DNA of 64,000 nt from Novosphingobium kunmingense (lineage in GTDB: Bacteria > Pseudomonadota > Alphaproteobacteria > Sphingomonadales > Sphingomonadaceae), in the NCBI RefSeq assembly GCF_002813245.1, contig NZ_PHUF01000004.1, positions 374,001 through 438,000 of the forward strand. Direction: 5' to 3'. The translations under genes and the position numbers were made by a program. Of this stretch, positions 51,453 through 59,623 are shown in pieces; positions within the stretch are counted from its first letter, which is position 1; every line of letters begins with the position of its first letter. Under the pieces are notes generated by a model. The model did not search any database. It was given only the letters and a program-made list of their open reading frames with translations, and was not told the origin of the DNA.

Positions 51453-54220
51453 GCCTGAGCGCCCGGCTCGACGCGCGGCTCCAGGCGCTCCATCCGCACA
51501 CGGCCGAAACGCCGCTTTTCAACCCGGTCTTCCAGCTTGGCCTCGAACTGTCGCGCGAGCTTGAAAGCGGCGAGACCAGCCTCGATGCACTCGAAGCACT
51601 GGTCGCCGAACTGGAATGCGACGGCCTGATCGCACGGGCCGCGCGCCTCGAGCGGCTGCTCGCCCCGATCGACACGGTCGAGAACCGCGCGCGCCTTGCG
51701 GCCCTGGCGACGTCCGACAGCTTCGATGCGTTTGCCGCGCGGTGGAGCCGGCCTCTGGTCCACGTGGTCTTCACCGCGCATCCGACCTTCCTGATGACGC
51801 AGCGCCAGGCCGAAGCGGTCGCCGGCGCTGCCTCGTCCGGGCAGATCGGCGCCCACGCCGCCTGCGTTGCTCCCCACGATCGCGACACGATCACGCTCGA
51901 CAGCGAACACGCCGCAGCCATGGCCGCGCTGGCCCGGGCGCAGGACGCGCGCGACACCATCACCGCGACGCTGCTGGCGGGCGCCCGTGACGCCTGGCCG
52001 GAGCAATGGCGCAGCCTTGCCCCGGTGCCACTGCGCTTCGCCAGCTGGGTCGGCTACGACATGGACGGGCGCACCGACATTTCCTGGGCGACATCGCTGC
52101 GCTATCGCTTGTCGGAGAAGGCCGAGCGGCTGGTCCGCTATGCCGCCCAGCTGCGCGATCTCGCTCCAGCGGTTTCGGCGTCTCTTGCCCGCGCTGCCGA
52201 GCGCGCCGGCGAGATGGCCGTGCTTTTCGCGCAGGACCTGTCCGCGCCTGCCGCACTGTCCGCCGCGGCCGACAGTCTGACCGCCGAGCACCCCGACAAG
52301 CTGACCAGTCTGGCAGCTACGATCGCCGAACTGGAACGCCTTGCCGGCGCTGCCGACGAAGCCGCGGCGCAGGCGCTTCTGGTGGTGGCGGCCGCGATGC
52401 GCGCAGACGGGCTCGGCATGGGCTGGATCCACTTCCGCGTAAACTCCAGCCAATTGCAGAACGCGATCCGCCGGCGCATCGATCCAGACGGCAAGCTCGA
52501 TCTTTCGAGCCAGGCCGCGTTGGTGCGGATGCGCGAACTTCTGGCCGAAGCTCACCCGCTGCGCACCAATTTCGCCGCGCTTGCGATCGAGAACAGCACC
52601 GCCGTCCGCCAGTTCCTCGCCATGGCGCAGATCCTTCACCACATCGACTCCGATACGCCGATCCGCATGCTGGTGGCCGAATGCGAGCAGCCGACCACAG
52701 TGCTGGCCGCACTCTATTTCGCGCGGCTGTTCGGGATCGACGACAAGGTCGATGTCTCGCCCCTGTTCGAGACGGAAAGCGCGCTCGAACACGGCGGCCG
52801 CTTTCTCGATGCGCTTCTCGCCGAAGAGGCATACCGCACCTACGCCCGCAGGCGCGGCCGCGTGTCGATCCAGACCGGGTTCTCCGACGCGGGGCGCTTC
52901 GTCGGGCAAATCCCTGCCTCGCTGGCAATCGAGCGCCTGCAAGGCCGGCTGTCCGAAGCCATGGCCGCCAACGGCCTGACCGATGTCGCTGCGCTGGTCT
53001 TCAACACCCATGGCGAAAGCATGGGCCGCGGCGCGCATCCGTCGTCGTTTTCAGACCGGGTCGAGTGGCCGCTGTCGCCCTGGTCGCGGCGCCGCTTCGC
53101 CCGCGCAGGCATCCGGCTGGAACCCGAAGTCAGCTTCCAGGGGGGTGACGGCTATCTTTTCTTCGGCACGCCAGAGCTGGCGCTGGCCACCCTCACCCGC
53201 TTTGCCGAGGCGGCCCCGGCCGAAACCGACCCCGAGGTGCCGACCGACCCGTTCTATCGCCGCACCGACCTTTCGCTCGATTTCTACCGGGCGATCCGCC
53301 GCGTCCAGAACGGCTACCTGACCAGCCGGACCTATCCGCGCGCGGTCACCGCCTTCGGGCTTGGCCTGCTCAACGATACCGGCAGCCGCAAGAGCCGCCG
53401 CCAGTCCGACCTTGCCGCCGATCGCGAGATGAGCCTGCGCCAGATCCGCGCGATTCCGCACAACGCGGTACTGCAGCAACTCGGCTATCCGGTAAACGTC
53501 ATCGCCGGGTTCGGGACGGCGGCGGACGGAAACTACGAAGCGCTGGCCGGTCTGCTGCGCGAAAGCCCGCGCGGCCGGCAGATGGTCCGCCTGGTCCGCG
53601 CCGCAAACGCCTTGGCCAGCATCAAGACGGTCGCCGCCTATGGCGAACTGTTCAATTCGGCCTACTGGTCGAGCCGGCCCTATCGCGGCAACGAGAACCA
53701 CATTGCCGAGGCCTGCCTGGCGCTGGCCGAATATCTGACGACCGACGACCGGGTCGGGGTATTCCGCCGCCTGGCCTCGCGCCTGCGGGTCGATGCGCTC
53801 AAGCTGCACCGTCTGCTCGACTTGATCCCGGACGAAGCCCCGCTGGACGACCGCGAACACACCCGCCGCACCCTTGGTGTCCTGCAGGCGCTGCGCCTGG
53901 CGCTGTTCCAGCACATGTTCATCAAGGCCGTGTCGGTGCCCGCCTTCAGCCGCGCCAACGACATCAGCCGCGACGACGTGCTGGAAATGGTCTTTACCCT
54001 GCGCGTGGACGAGGCGCTGGCCCAGTTGCGCCGCGCCTTCCCCGTGCATTTCCCCAACATCGGCGACTTTACCGTGGCCGAGCCGAGCGATTATCCGGAC
54101 GATGCGGCCGTTGGTTACGAGGCGATCCACCGCGATTTCATCGAACCGATCGGGCGCGCGCAGGCGTTGTCATTGCGGATCACGACGGCGATCGCCAACG
54201 TCTTCGGCGCGCACGGTTAA
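51449..54220 (+). CDS. divergent phosphoenolpyruvate carboxylase-like protein
   Basis: 923 residues, near the length of PEP carboxylase. TAHPT (His111) and WVGYDMDGRTD (200-210) recall TAHPTE and WMGGDRDGNP; LFET, GFSDAGRF (477-484), HGESMGRG (521-528) and LRQIRAIPHNAVLQQLGYP follow the family order. Yet the Lys of YSDSAKDAG is replaced, the HGRGG motif has lost Arg/Gly, and the LDIRQ region reads HFRVNSSQ. It may be a PEP carboxylase of an unusual clade or a relative with another role. The overlap with eda puts it in the Entner-Doudoroff operon. A usual ppc symbol is therefore withheld. Confidence 0.8.
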   Translation: MSLSARLDARLQALHPHTAETPLFNPVFQLGLELSRELESGETSLDALEALVAELECDGLIARAARLERLLAPIDTVENRARLAALATSDSFDAFAARWSRPLVHVVFTAHPTFLMTQRQAEAVAGAASSGQIGAHAACVAPHDRDTITLDSEHAAAMAALARAQDARDTITATLLAGARDAWPEQWRSLAPVPLRFASWVGYDMDGRTDISWATSLRYRLSEKAERLVRYAAQLRDLAPAVSASLARAAERAGEMAVLFAQDLSAPAALSAAADSLTAEHPDKLTSLAATIAELERLAGAADEAAAQALLVVAAAMRADGLGMGWIHFRVNSSQLQNAIRRRIDPDGKLDLSSQAALVRMRELLAEAHPLRTNFAALAIENSTAVRQFLAMAQILHHIDSDTPIRMLVAECEQPTTVLAALYFARLFGIDDKVDVSPLFETESALEHGGRFLDALLAEEAYRTYARRRGRVSIQTGFSDAGRFVGQIPASLAIERLQGRLSEAMAANGLTDVAALVFNTHGESMGRGAHPSSFSDRVEWPLSPWSRRRFARAGIRLEPEVSFQGGDGYLFFGTPELALATLTRFAEAAPAETDPEVPTDPFYRRTDLSLDFYRAIRRVQNGYLTSRTYPRAVTAFGLGLLNDTGSRKSRRQSDLAADREMSLRQIRAIPHNAVLQQLGYPVNVIAGFGTAADGNYEALAGLLRESPRGRQMVRLVRAANALASIKTVAAYGELFNSAYWSSRPYRGNENHIAEACLALAEYLTTDDRVGVFRRLASRLRVDALKLHRLLDLIPDEAPLDDREHTRRTLGVLQALRLALFQHMFIKAVSVPAFSRANDISRDDVLEMVFTLRVDEALAQLRRAFPVHFPNIGDFTVAEPSDYPDDAAVGYEAIHRDFIEPIGRAQALSLRITTAIANVFGAHG

Positions 54221-55326
54221 GGTCCGCGCCACTCCGCAATGCGCGGGCCGTGGTCGAGCAAGCTGACCAGTGCATCGGCAGCCTTCAGCGCGGCCGTGGC
54301 CCTGCCTGACCGCCAGCGTGAGAAGTCGCCCGGTTCAGGAACGCTGGCGCCTTCGCGCAGTGGTTCCAGCACCTGTTCGGCAAAGGCAGCGATAAGCCCC
54401 GTATCGCGCACCGTGGCGACATATTCGGCGTTGGCGCGGTGGCTGACGAAGTCGAAGTTGGACGATCCGATCACCAGCGCCTCGCCATCGACCAGCGCGG
54501 CCTTGGCATGGGTCATCATCGGGGTCAGCCGGATGTCGAGCCCCGAACGCTGCGCCACCCCCATCAGGTAGTCGCGAATCACCGGCTTGTTGTTGGGCCT
54601 GGGAGTGTAGAGTCGCACCGCTACCCCGCGCGCTGCGGCCATTGCCAGAGCGTCGACGAAAGGGAAGGTCGGATAGGCGCTGACCATGTCGATCGAACTT
54701 CGCGCTGCCGCGAATGTTTCCAGAAGCGGCGTGAAGCCCGCCTCGTTCGCCTGCCCGTCGAGGCTGACCAGATCGACCCCGGCGGCGGTCACGGCGCTGG
54801 TCGCGGTCCTCCCGCTCCAGTCGCGTTCGAATTCGGCGCGGGCCCAGGCGGCAACTTCGGGATGCTCGATCCGCACCATCATGTCGTGCCAGGCGAAGTT
54901 GTGGTCGGAAAAATTGACCCCGCCGATCCACACCGCATCGTCGATCACCAGCAGCTTCTTGTGGTTGCGGGTGGCATAGCGAAGCGGATTGCGGCCGACC
55001 GGATTGGTCAGGCGCAGCCCGACGCCGGCGGCCTTCAGGCCATCGAACATTGCCCAGGTCGCCCCGGCCTCCGCCTTGAGCGCGGGGTCGCGGCTGAGCG
55101 CCAGGAAGCGGTCGTTGATCACGTGGCGAGTGTAATCGTCGACCAGCACGCGGCGGTCGGCGGCCGCGCTGTTGGCGATCGCATCGGCCACGCCGCGTCC
55201 GGCCGCATCGCCTTCGAAGGTCATGGCCTGAACCAGCACGCGGCTGGTCGCGGCGGCCATATCGGCACGCGCGCGCTCCCAGAACGCGGCGGAGCCGACC
55301 AGCAGTTCGAAACGCGGTTCCTTCAT
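54217..55326 (-). CDS. phospholipase D-like (cardiolipin synthase-type) protein
   Basis: 369 residues with two HKD motifs: RNHKKLLVIDDAVWIGGVNFSD and THAKAALVDGEALVIGSSNFDF (H-x-K-x4-D, followed by the GG/S-N-D segments). Enzymes of this type transfer or hydrolyse phosphatidyl groups; cardiolipin synthesis is plausible. No hydrophobic anchor is clear. ATG 55326 is used; a GTG ten codons earlier is possible. The stop interlocks with the PEP-carboxylase-like gene's (TTAA, 54217-54220). Confidence 0.88.
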   Translation of the reverse strand: MKEPRFELLVGSAAFWERARADMAAATSRVLVQAMTFEGDAAGRGVADAIANSAAADRRVLVDDYTRHVINDRFLALSRDPALKAEAGATWAMFDGLKAAGVGLRLTNPVGRNPLRYATRNHKKLLVIDDAVWIGGVNFSDHNFAWHDMMVRIEHPEVAAWARAEFERDWSGRTATSAVTAAGVDLVSLDGQANEAGFTPLLETFAAARSSIDMVSAYPTFPFVDALAMAAARGVAVRLYTPRPNNKPVIRDYLMGVAQRSGLDIRLTPMMTHAKAALVDGEALVIGSSNFDFVSHRANAEYVATVRDTGLIAAFAEQVLEPLREGASVPEPGDFSRWRSGRATAALKAADALVSLLDHGPRIAEWRGP

Positions 55327-55465
55327 TGTCGGCGCCAATGGCAGGGCTGGTCGCACCAGGCAAGCATGGCGCGCGCCTTAACCTTTGGCCCGCTTCCGGT
55401 CCCGCACCGGAACGCGGACAACCGCCCGCTGGTCTTTACCGCGCGGTGCGGGCTAGACAGGCTTC

Positions 55466-56104
55466 ATGCCGTTCAAGCCGACGTTCCGCCTGATGCTTCT
55501 CACCGGTCTTGGCCTTGCCTTGCTGGCCTTTGCTTGGCTAGCCCTGTCGCCGCGGGCGCCGGCCTCCCGAGAGCCGCTCCCGCCGACGAACGAGGGTGCC
55601 TTTGCCGAACCGCTCGCTCCGCCAAGCGCTGCCGCAAGGAACGACAGCCTTGTCATCAAGCGCATCCTGCCGATCGCCGGGCCGATCAAGTACGGCGAAT
55701 GGCACTGGGACGCCAAGAACGTACCGCAAGGGTCGGTCGTGATCACGGTCGATCTCGAGGCGCGGGTTCTCTCGGTGTTCCAGGGCGGCTACGAGATCGG
55801 GGCCACCGCGGTCCTCCTCGGCACGGCCGAGAAGCCGACCCCGCTCGGCCTGTTCCCGGTCAAGTGGAAGAAGCAGGACCACTATTCATCCACTTACGAC
55901 GGCGCGCCGATGCCCCATACCATGAACCTCACCCCCGATGGCGTAGCGATCCACGGAACCAAGGTTGAAAAGGGCTATGCCAGCCACGGCTGCATCGGGG
56001 TGCCCGATGCATTTGCCGCCCGGCTTTTCGCGGTCACGCCGGTGGGTACGCCCGTCTACATCACCAAGGGCATGATGGCGAAGCTGGGCGACAGCCTGAC
56101 CTAG
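55466..56104 (+). CDS. L,D-transpeptidase (YkuD domain)
   Basis: 212 residues: N-terminal membrane anchor or signal (about 7-27), proline-rich linker, then the YkuD catalytic domain. The catalytic motif reads HGTKVEKGYASHGCIGVP, with His and the nucleophile Cys; the Arg usually after C-x is Gly here. Such enzymes crosslink peptidoglycan stem peptides or attach lipoproteins. The stop interlocks with that of the SDR gene (CTAG). Confidence 0.88.
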   Translation: MPFKPTFRLMLLTGLGLALLAFAWLALSPRAPASREPLPPTNEGAFAEPLAPPSAAARNDSLVIKRILPIAGPIKYGEWHWDAKNVPQGSVVITVDLEARVLSVFQGGYEIGATAVLLGTAEKPTPLGLFPVKWKKQDHYSSTYDGAPMPHTMNLTPDGVAIHGTKVEKGYASHGCIGVPDAFAARLFAVTPVGTPVYITKGMMAKLGDSLT

Positions 56105-56883
56105 CGCGGCGCCATGCGGATCGCGCCGTCGAGGCGGATGCACTGGCCGTTGAAATAGCTGTTGCGCGCCAGTTCGAGCGCCAGGCTGCCGAACTCCTCG
56201 GGCTTGCCGAGGCGCTTGGGGAACGGCACCGAGGCGGCAAGGCTTTCCAGAACCTGCGGCCGGGCGCCAAGCATCAGGGGCGTCGCGAAAATGCCCGGCA
56301 TGATCGAATTGACCCGGATGCCGATGTCCGACAGGTCGCGCGCCATCGGCAGGACCAGACCGTTGACCCCCGCCTTGGCAGAGCCATAGATCACCTGGCC
56401 GATCTGCCCGTCCTGCGCCGCGACCGAAGCGGTCAGCGTGATGCAGCCGCGCTCGCCATCCTCAAGTGGTTCCAGTGCGGCCATGCCTTCGGCCGAGAGC
56501 GAGGCGATGCGGTAGCTCGCCACCAGGATGCCATTGACGCCATAGATGTAATCGTCGGTCGACAGGCGCTTCAGCTTGCCGGCGTCCTTGTCGTAGGCCA
56601 GCGTCTTGCCGCGGCGGCTGGTCATCGCGCAATGAACGGTGATGCGTTCCTGGCCGTGGGCGGCGCGGGCCTTGGCGAATCCATCGATCACCGATTGCTC
56701 GTCGGTGATGTCGACCCGGCAGAACAGCCCGCCGATGGCCTTGGCCACGGCCTCGCCCTTCTCCTCGTTGACGTCGAAGATTGCGACCTTGACCCCGGCA
56801 CCGGCCAAAGCATGGGCCGTCGCCTCGCCAAGGCCCGAGGCACCGCCGGTCACCACCGCCGCCGTACTGGAATCGATCCGCAT
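56101..56883 (-). CDS. short-chain dehydrogenase (3-hydroxyacyl-CoA type)
   Basis: 260 residues. Rossmann VTGGASGLGEATAHAL, NAD-selecting IFDVN, the catalytic Ser in LTASVAA and YGSAK (Tyr/Lys). It resembles 17-beta-hydroxysteroid/3-hydroxyacyl-CoA dehydrogenases. GGGAGAG precedes ATG 56883. It is divergent from the zinc alcohol dehydrogenase, with a TTAATCG palindrome between them. Confidence 0.9.
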   Translation of the reverse strand: MRIDSSTAAVVTGGASGLGEATAHALAGAGVKVAIFDVNEEKGEAVAKAIGGLFCRVDITDEQSVIDGFAKARAAHGQERITVHCAMTSRRGKTLAYDKDAGKLKRLSTDDYIYGVNGILVASYRIASLSAEGMAALEPLEDGERGCITLTASVAAQDGQIGQVIYGSAKAGVNGLVLPMARDLSDIGIRVNSIMPGIFATPLMLGARPQVLESLAASVPFPKRLGKPEEFGSLALELARNSYFNGQCIRLDGAIRMAPR

Positions 56884-56900
56884 CGCTTGCTCTCCCGTTC

Positions 56901-56916
56901 TTAATCGCCCGATTAA
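56901..56916. promoter_or_regulatory. candidate operator between divergent SDR and alcohol dehydrogenase genes
   Basis: TTAATCG-CC-CGATTAA is an inverted repeat with perfect 7-bp arms, 17 bases upstream of the SDR start and 66 upstream of the alcohol dehydrogenase start. The size and placement suit a TetR- or MarR-type repressor of both genes. No regulator gene is adjacent. A possible -35 (TTGACG, 56929-56934) for the alcohol dehydrogenase follows. Confidence 0.5.
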
Positions 56917-56982
56917 TGCCGTGCCGCTTGACGCGCCGCAAGCGCAATTCCAGCATGGGCGCAGCGCGCAGAGGAGAACGCC

Positions 56983-58026
56983 ATGACTGCAACCGCCGCA
57001 TGGGGTGCGACCGCCCCGGATTCGGGTCTCAATCCCCTGACCATCGACCGACGTGCCCTGCGCGACGAGGATGTGGCGATCGACATCGCCTATTGCGGGG
57101 TGTGCCATTCCGACCTGCACGTGGCACGCAACGACTGGGGACGGTCGAACTATCCGTTCGTTCCGGGGCACGAGATCGTCGGTACCGTGCGCGAGGTGGG
57201 CGCGGGCGTGACGCGGTTCAAGGTCGGCGACCGGGTAGCGATCGGCACCGTGGTCGACAGTTGCCGGCGCTGCGACGCCTGCCTCGACCATGAGGAAAAC
57301 TACTGCCGCGAAGGGGTTACCGGCACCTACAACGCGAAAGACCGGATCGACGGCACGCCGACCTATGGTGGCTATTCCGCCGCGATCGTGGTGGCCGAGC
57401 CCTATGTGCTGAAAGTTCCAGACGCGCTCGACATGGCGGCCGCCGCGCCCCTGCTCTGCGCGGGGATCACGACCTACTCGCCGCTCAGGAACTGGAACGT
57501 CGGACCAGGATCCAATGTCGGCGTGATCGGGCTCGGCGGGCTGGGGCACATGGGGGTCAAGTTCGCCAAGGCACTTGGGGCGGAGGTGACGATGATCACC
57601 ACTTCCCCGGCCAAGGGGGAGGATGCGCGGCTGCTGGGCGCCGATCATGTCCTGGTTTCGACCGACAAGGCGGCCATGACGGCGGCGAATCGGAGCTTCG
57701 ACTTCCTGCTCGACACGATCCCGGTCCAGCACGACGTGACGCCCTACCTGATGCTGCTCGACCGCAAGGGCACGCTGTGCCTGGTCGGCATGATCGACAA
57801 GATGCCCACGTTCCACACCGGGCTGCTGCTCGGCGGGCAGAAGGCGGTATCCGGATCGGGAGTCGGCGGGATCGCTCAGACGCAGGAAATGCTCGATTTC
57901 TGTGCCGACAAGGGCATCGTCGCCGAGATCGAGATGATCCGCATGGACGAGATCAACCATGCCTGGGAGCGGATGGAAAAGGCCGACGTGAAGTACCGCT
58001 TCGTCATTGACATGGCCTCTCTGTGA
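56983..58026 (+). CDS. zinc-dependent alcohol dehydrogenase (CAD/YahK type)
   Basis: 347 residues, medium-chain dehydrogenase. Catalytic zinc: GVCHSDLH and GHEIVG; structural zinc cysteines C-x2-C-x2-C-x7-C in DSCRRCDACLDHEENYC; NADP-binding GLGGLGHMGVKFAKALG. It reduces aldehydes to alcohols with NADPH. AGAGGAGAA precedes ATG 56983. Its stop overlaps the start of the HCCA-isomerase-like gene (GTGA). Confidence 0.93.
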   Translation: MTATAAWGATAPDSGLNPLTIDRRALRDEDVAIDIAYCGVCHSDLHVARNDWGRSNYPFVPGHEIVGTVREVGAGVTRFKVGDRVAIGTVVDSCRRCDACLDHEENYCREGVTGTYNAKDRIDGTPTYGGYSAAIVVAEPYVLKVPDALDMAAAAPLLCAGITTYSPLRNWNVGPGSNVGVIGLGGLGHMGVKFAKALGAEVTMITTSPAKGEDARLLGADHVLVSTDKAAMTAANRSFDFLLDTIPVQHDVTPYLMLLDRKGTLCLVGMIDKMPTFHTGLLLGGQKAVSGSGVGGIAQTQEMLDFCADKGIVAEIEMIRMDEINHAWERMEKADVKYRFVIDMASL

Positions 58027-58673
58027 CCCACGCCGTCGACCTGTTCTGGTCTTTCCGCAGTCCCTATTCCTACCTGGTTGTGCCGCGACTGATGGAACTT
58101 GAGCGGGACTGGGACGCGGCGGTGAACGTCCGGCCGGTCCTGCCCATTGCGGTGCGCCAGCCCGAATTTTTCGCTCATGCCGATCCGCTGTGGACCAGCT
58201 ACCTGATGCGCGACTGCGTACGCAGCGCCGAATATGCCGGCATGACGCTGCGCTGGCCGCGTCCCGATCCGGTGGTGATGGACATGGCCACGCGCACCTA
58301 CCCGACCGAGCAGCCTCATATTCACCGCCTGACCCGGCTGGGCCAATTGGCCAGCGAGCGCGGCTTTGGCCTGCCCCTGCTGCGCGAGGTCAGCCACCTG
58401 ATCTGGTCGGGCGAGACCGACGGCTGGCACGAGGGCGATCACCTGGCCCGCGCAGTTGACCGGGCCGGGGGCGATCTGGCCGAGATGGACGCCGCGCAGC
58501 ACGCCGAAGCCGCGCGGCTCGACTCGGCGATCAAGGCGAACGAGGCCGACCAGCGCCTGGGCGGTCACTATGGCGTTCCGCTGATGGTGTACGAGGGCGA
58601 GCCCTTTTTCGGGCAGGACCGCTTCGACCAGCTGCTCTGGCGGATGCGGCAGAACGGCCTGAAGCGGCGTTAG
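58023..58673 (+). CDS. DsbA-superfamily protein (2-hydroxychromene-2-carboxylate isomerase-like)
   Basis: 216 residues, thioredoxin-fold with helical insertion. DLFWSFRSPYSYLVVPRLMEL matches HCCA isomerase/GST-kappa proteins that use glutathione and lack the CxxC of true DsbA. The C-terminal GGHYGVPLMVYEGEPFFGQDRFDQLLW is also characteristic. GTG start overlaps the alcohol dehydrogenase stop; the 3' end interlocks with tilS (TTAG). Confidence 0.85.
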   Translation: MTHAVDLFWSFRSPYSYLVVPRLMELERDWDAAVNVRPVLPIAVRQPEFFAHADPLWTSYLMRDCVRSAEYAGMTLRWPRPDPVVMDMATRTYPTEQPHIHRLTRLGQLASERGFGLPLLREVSHLIWSGETDGWHEGDHLARAVDRAGGDLAEMDAAQHAEAARLDSAIKANEADQRLGGHYGVPLMVYEGEPFFGQDRFDQLLWRMRQNGLKRR

Positions 58674-59623
58674 GACCGCCGCCGTGGTGCCGTGGTGAAG
58701 GTCCACCCATCGGGCATGGCGCGCGCGACGAGATTGCCGATCGACGCCGGCTGGCGCGCGACGAGCGCATCGAACACCCGGGCCACGGCGCTGCCGCGCG
58801 GCGGGCTGCCATCCAGTTCGCTCACGATCCGCGCGATGATTCGCAGCGCGACGGCGCGCGGAGCGCGCGGGCGGTAGGTCAGCCCCATCGGCACAGCTGA
58901 CACGCAGCTATCCCATTCGGCACCCGCCATCCAATCCAGCGCGGCGTCGGCATCGGCAAGGTTCGCGGCACTGGCCGCCAGCGCGGGAACGTCGATCCAG
59001 TCCGCTCTGGCAAGGGCCTTGCGGATCCGCACGCGATCGAAGCGATCGTCGCTGTTGGACGGATCGTCGACCGCTGCAATCCCGGCCGCCGCCACAACGC
59101 TCGTCAGTTCGCCCCTGCGCCAGCCGAGCAACGGGCGCAGCAGCGGCAGGCGGGTGTCAGGAACCACGCCCCGCGCACGCACCCCGGCCAGACCGGCAAC
59201 GCCGCTTCCCCGGTTGAGCCGGGCGAGCAGGGTCTCGGCCTGGTCGTCGGCGTGGTGCGCGGTGGCGATGGCCGCCAGCCCTTCGCGTTGCGCCCAGTCG
59301 GCCAGAGCGCCATAGCGGGCACCGCGCGCCTCGGCCTGGACGTTGCCCGGATCGACCGTGACGCGCAGCGTCTGGTGCGCAACGCCGAGATCGGCGCAAA
59401 GCGTGGCGACCATCGCCGCTTCGTCAGTGCTGGCTGCGCGCAGGCCGTGATCGACCGTGGCGGCGGCAATGCGGTCCGGCCGCACCGCGCGGGCCAGAAG
59501 CAGGAGCGCCAGGCTGTCGGGCCCGCCCGACACGGCCAGGCCCAGCCGCCCCTCGCCAGTCCACAAGGCGGCGAGATCGGCGGCGAAACGCCGGGTCAGG
59601 TCAGCGGCTGGCGAAACCTCAAT
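58670..59623 (-). CDS. tilS: tRNA(Ile)-lysidine synthase
   Basis: 317 residues if started at ATT 59623. The PP-loop AVSGGPDSLALLLLA and the TVDHGLRAAS, TAHHADDQAETLLARLNRGSG motifs identify it. It makes lysidine at C34 of the AUA-reading tRNA(Ile). Short form without the long C-terminal extensions. No ATG, GTG, or good TTG precedes the PP-loop except TTG 59566, which would leave only eight residues before it. ATT 59623 has AGAGGTG seven bases upstream, overlaps the cpoB stop by one base (ATTGA) and restores a typical N-terminal helix. Confidence 0.9.
   Translation of the reverse strand: MEVSPAADLTRRFAADLAALWTGEGRLGLAVSGGPDSLALLLLARAVRPDRIAAATVDHGLRAASTDEAAMVATLCADLGVAHQTLRVTVDPGNVQAEARGARYGALADWAQREGLAAIATAHHADDQAETLLARLNRGSGVAGLAGVRARGVVPDTRLPLLRPLLGWRRGELTSVVAAAGIAAVDDPSNSDDRFDRVRIRKALARADWIDVPALAASAANLADADAALDWMAGAEWDSCVSAVPMGLTYRPRAPRAVALRIIARIVSELDGSPPRGSAVARVFDALVARQPASIGNLVARAMPDGWTFTTAPRRRS

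Noticed and set aside
50906-53038. A 710-codon open frame antisense to the PEP-carboxylase-like gene
   Set aside because: No family features, and the plus-strand gene is coupled to eda with ordered motifs.
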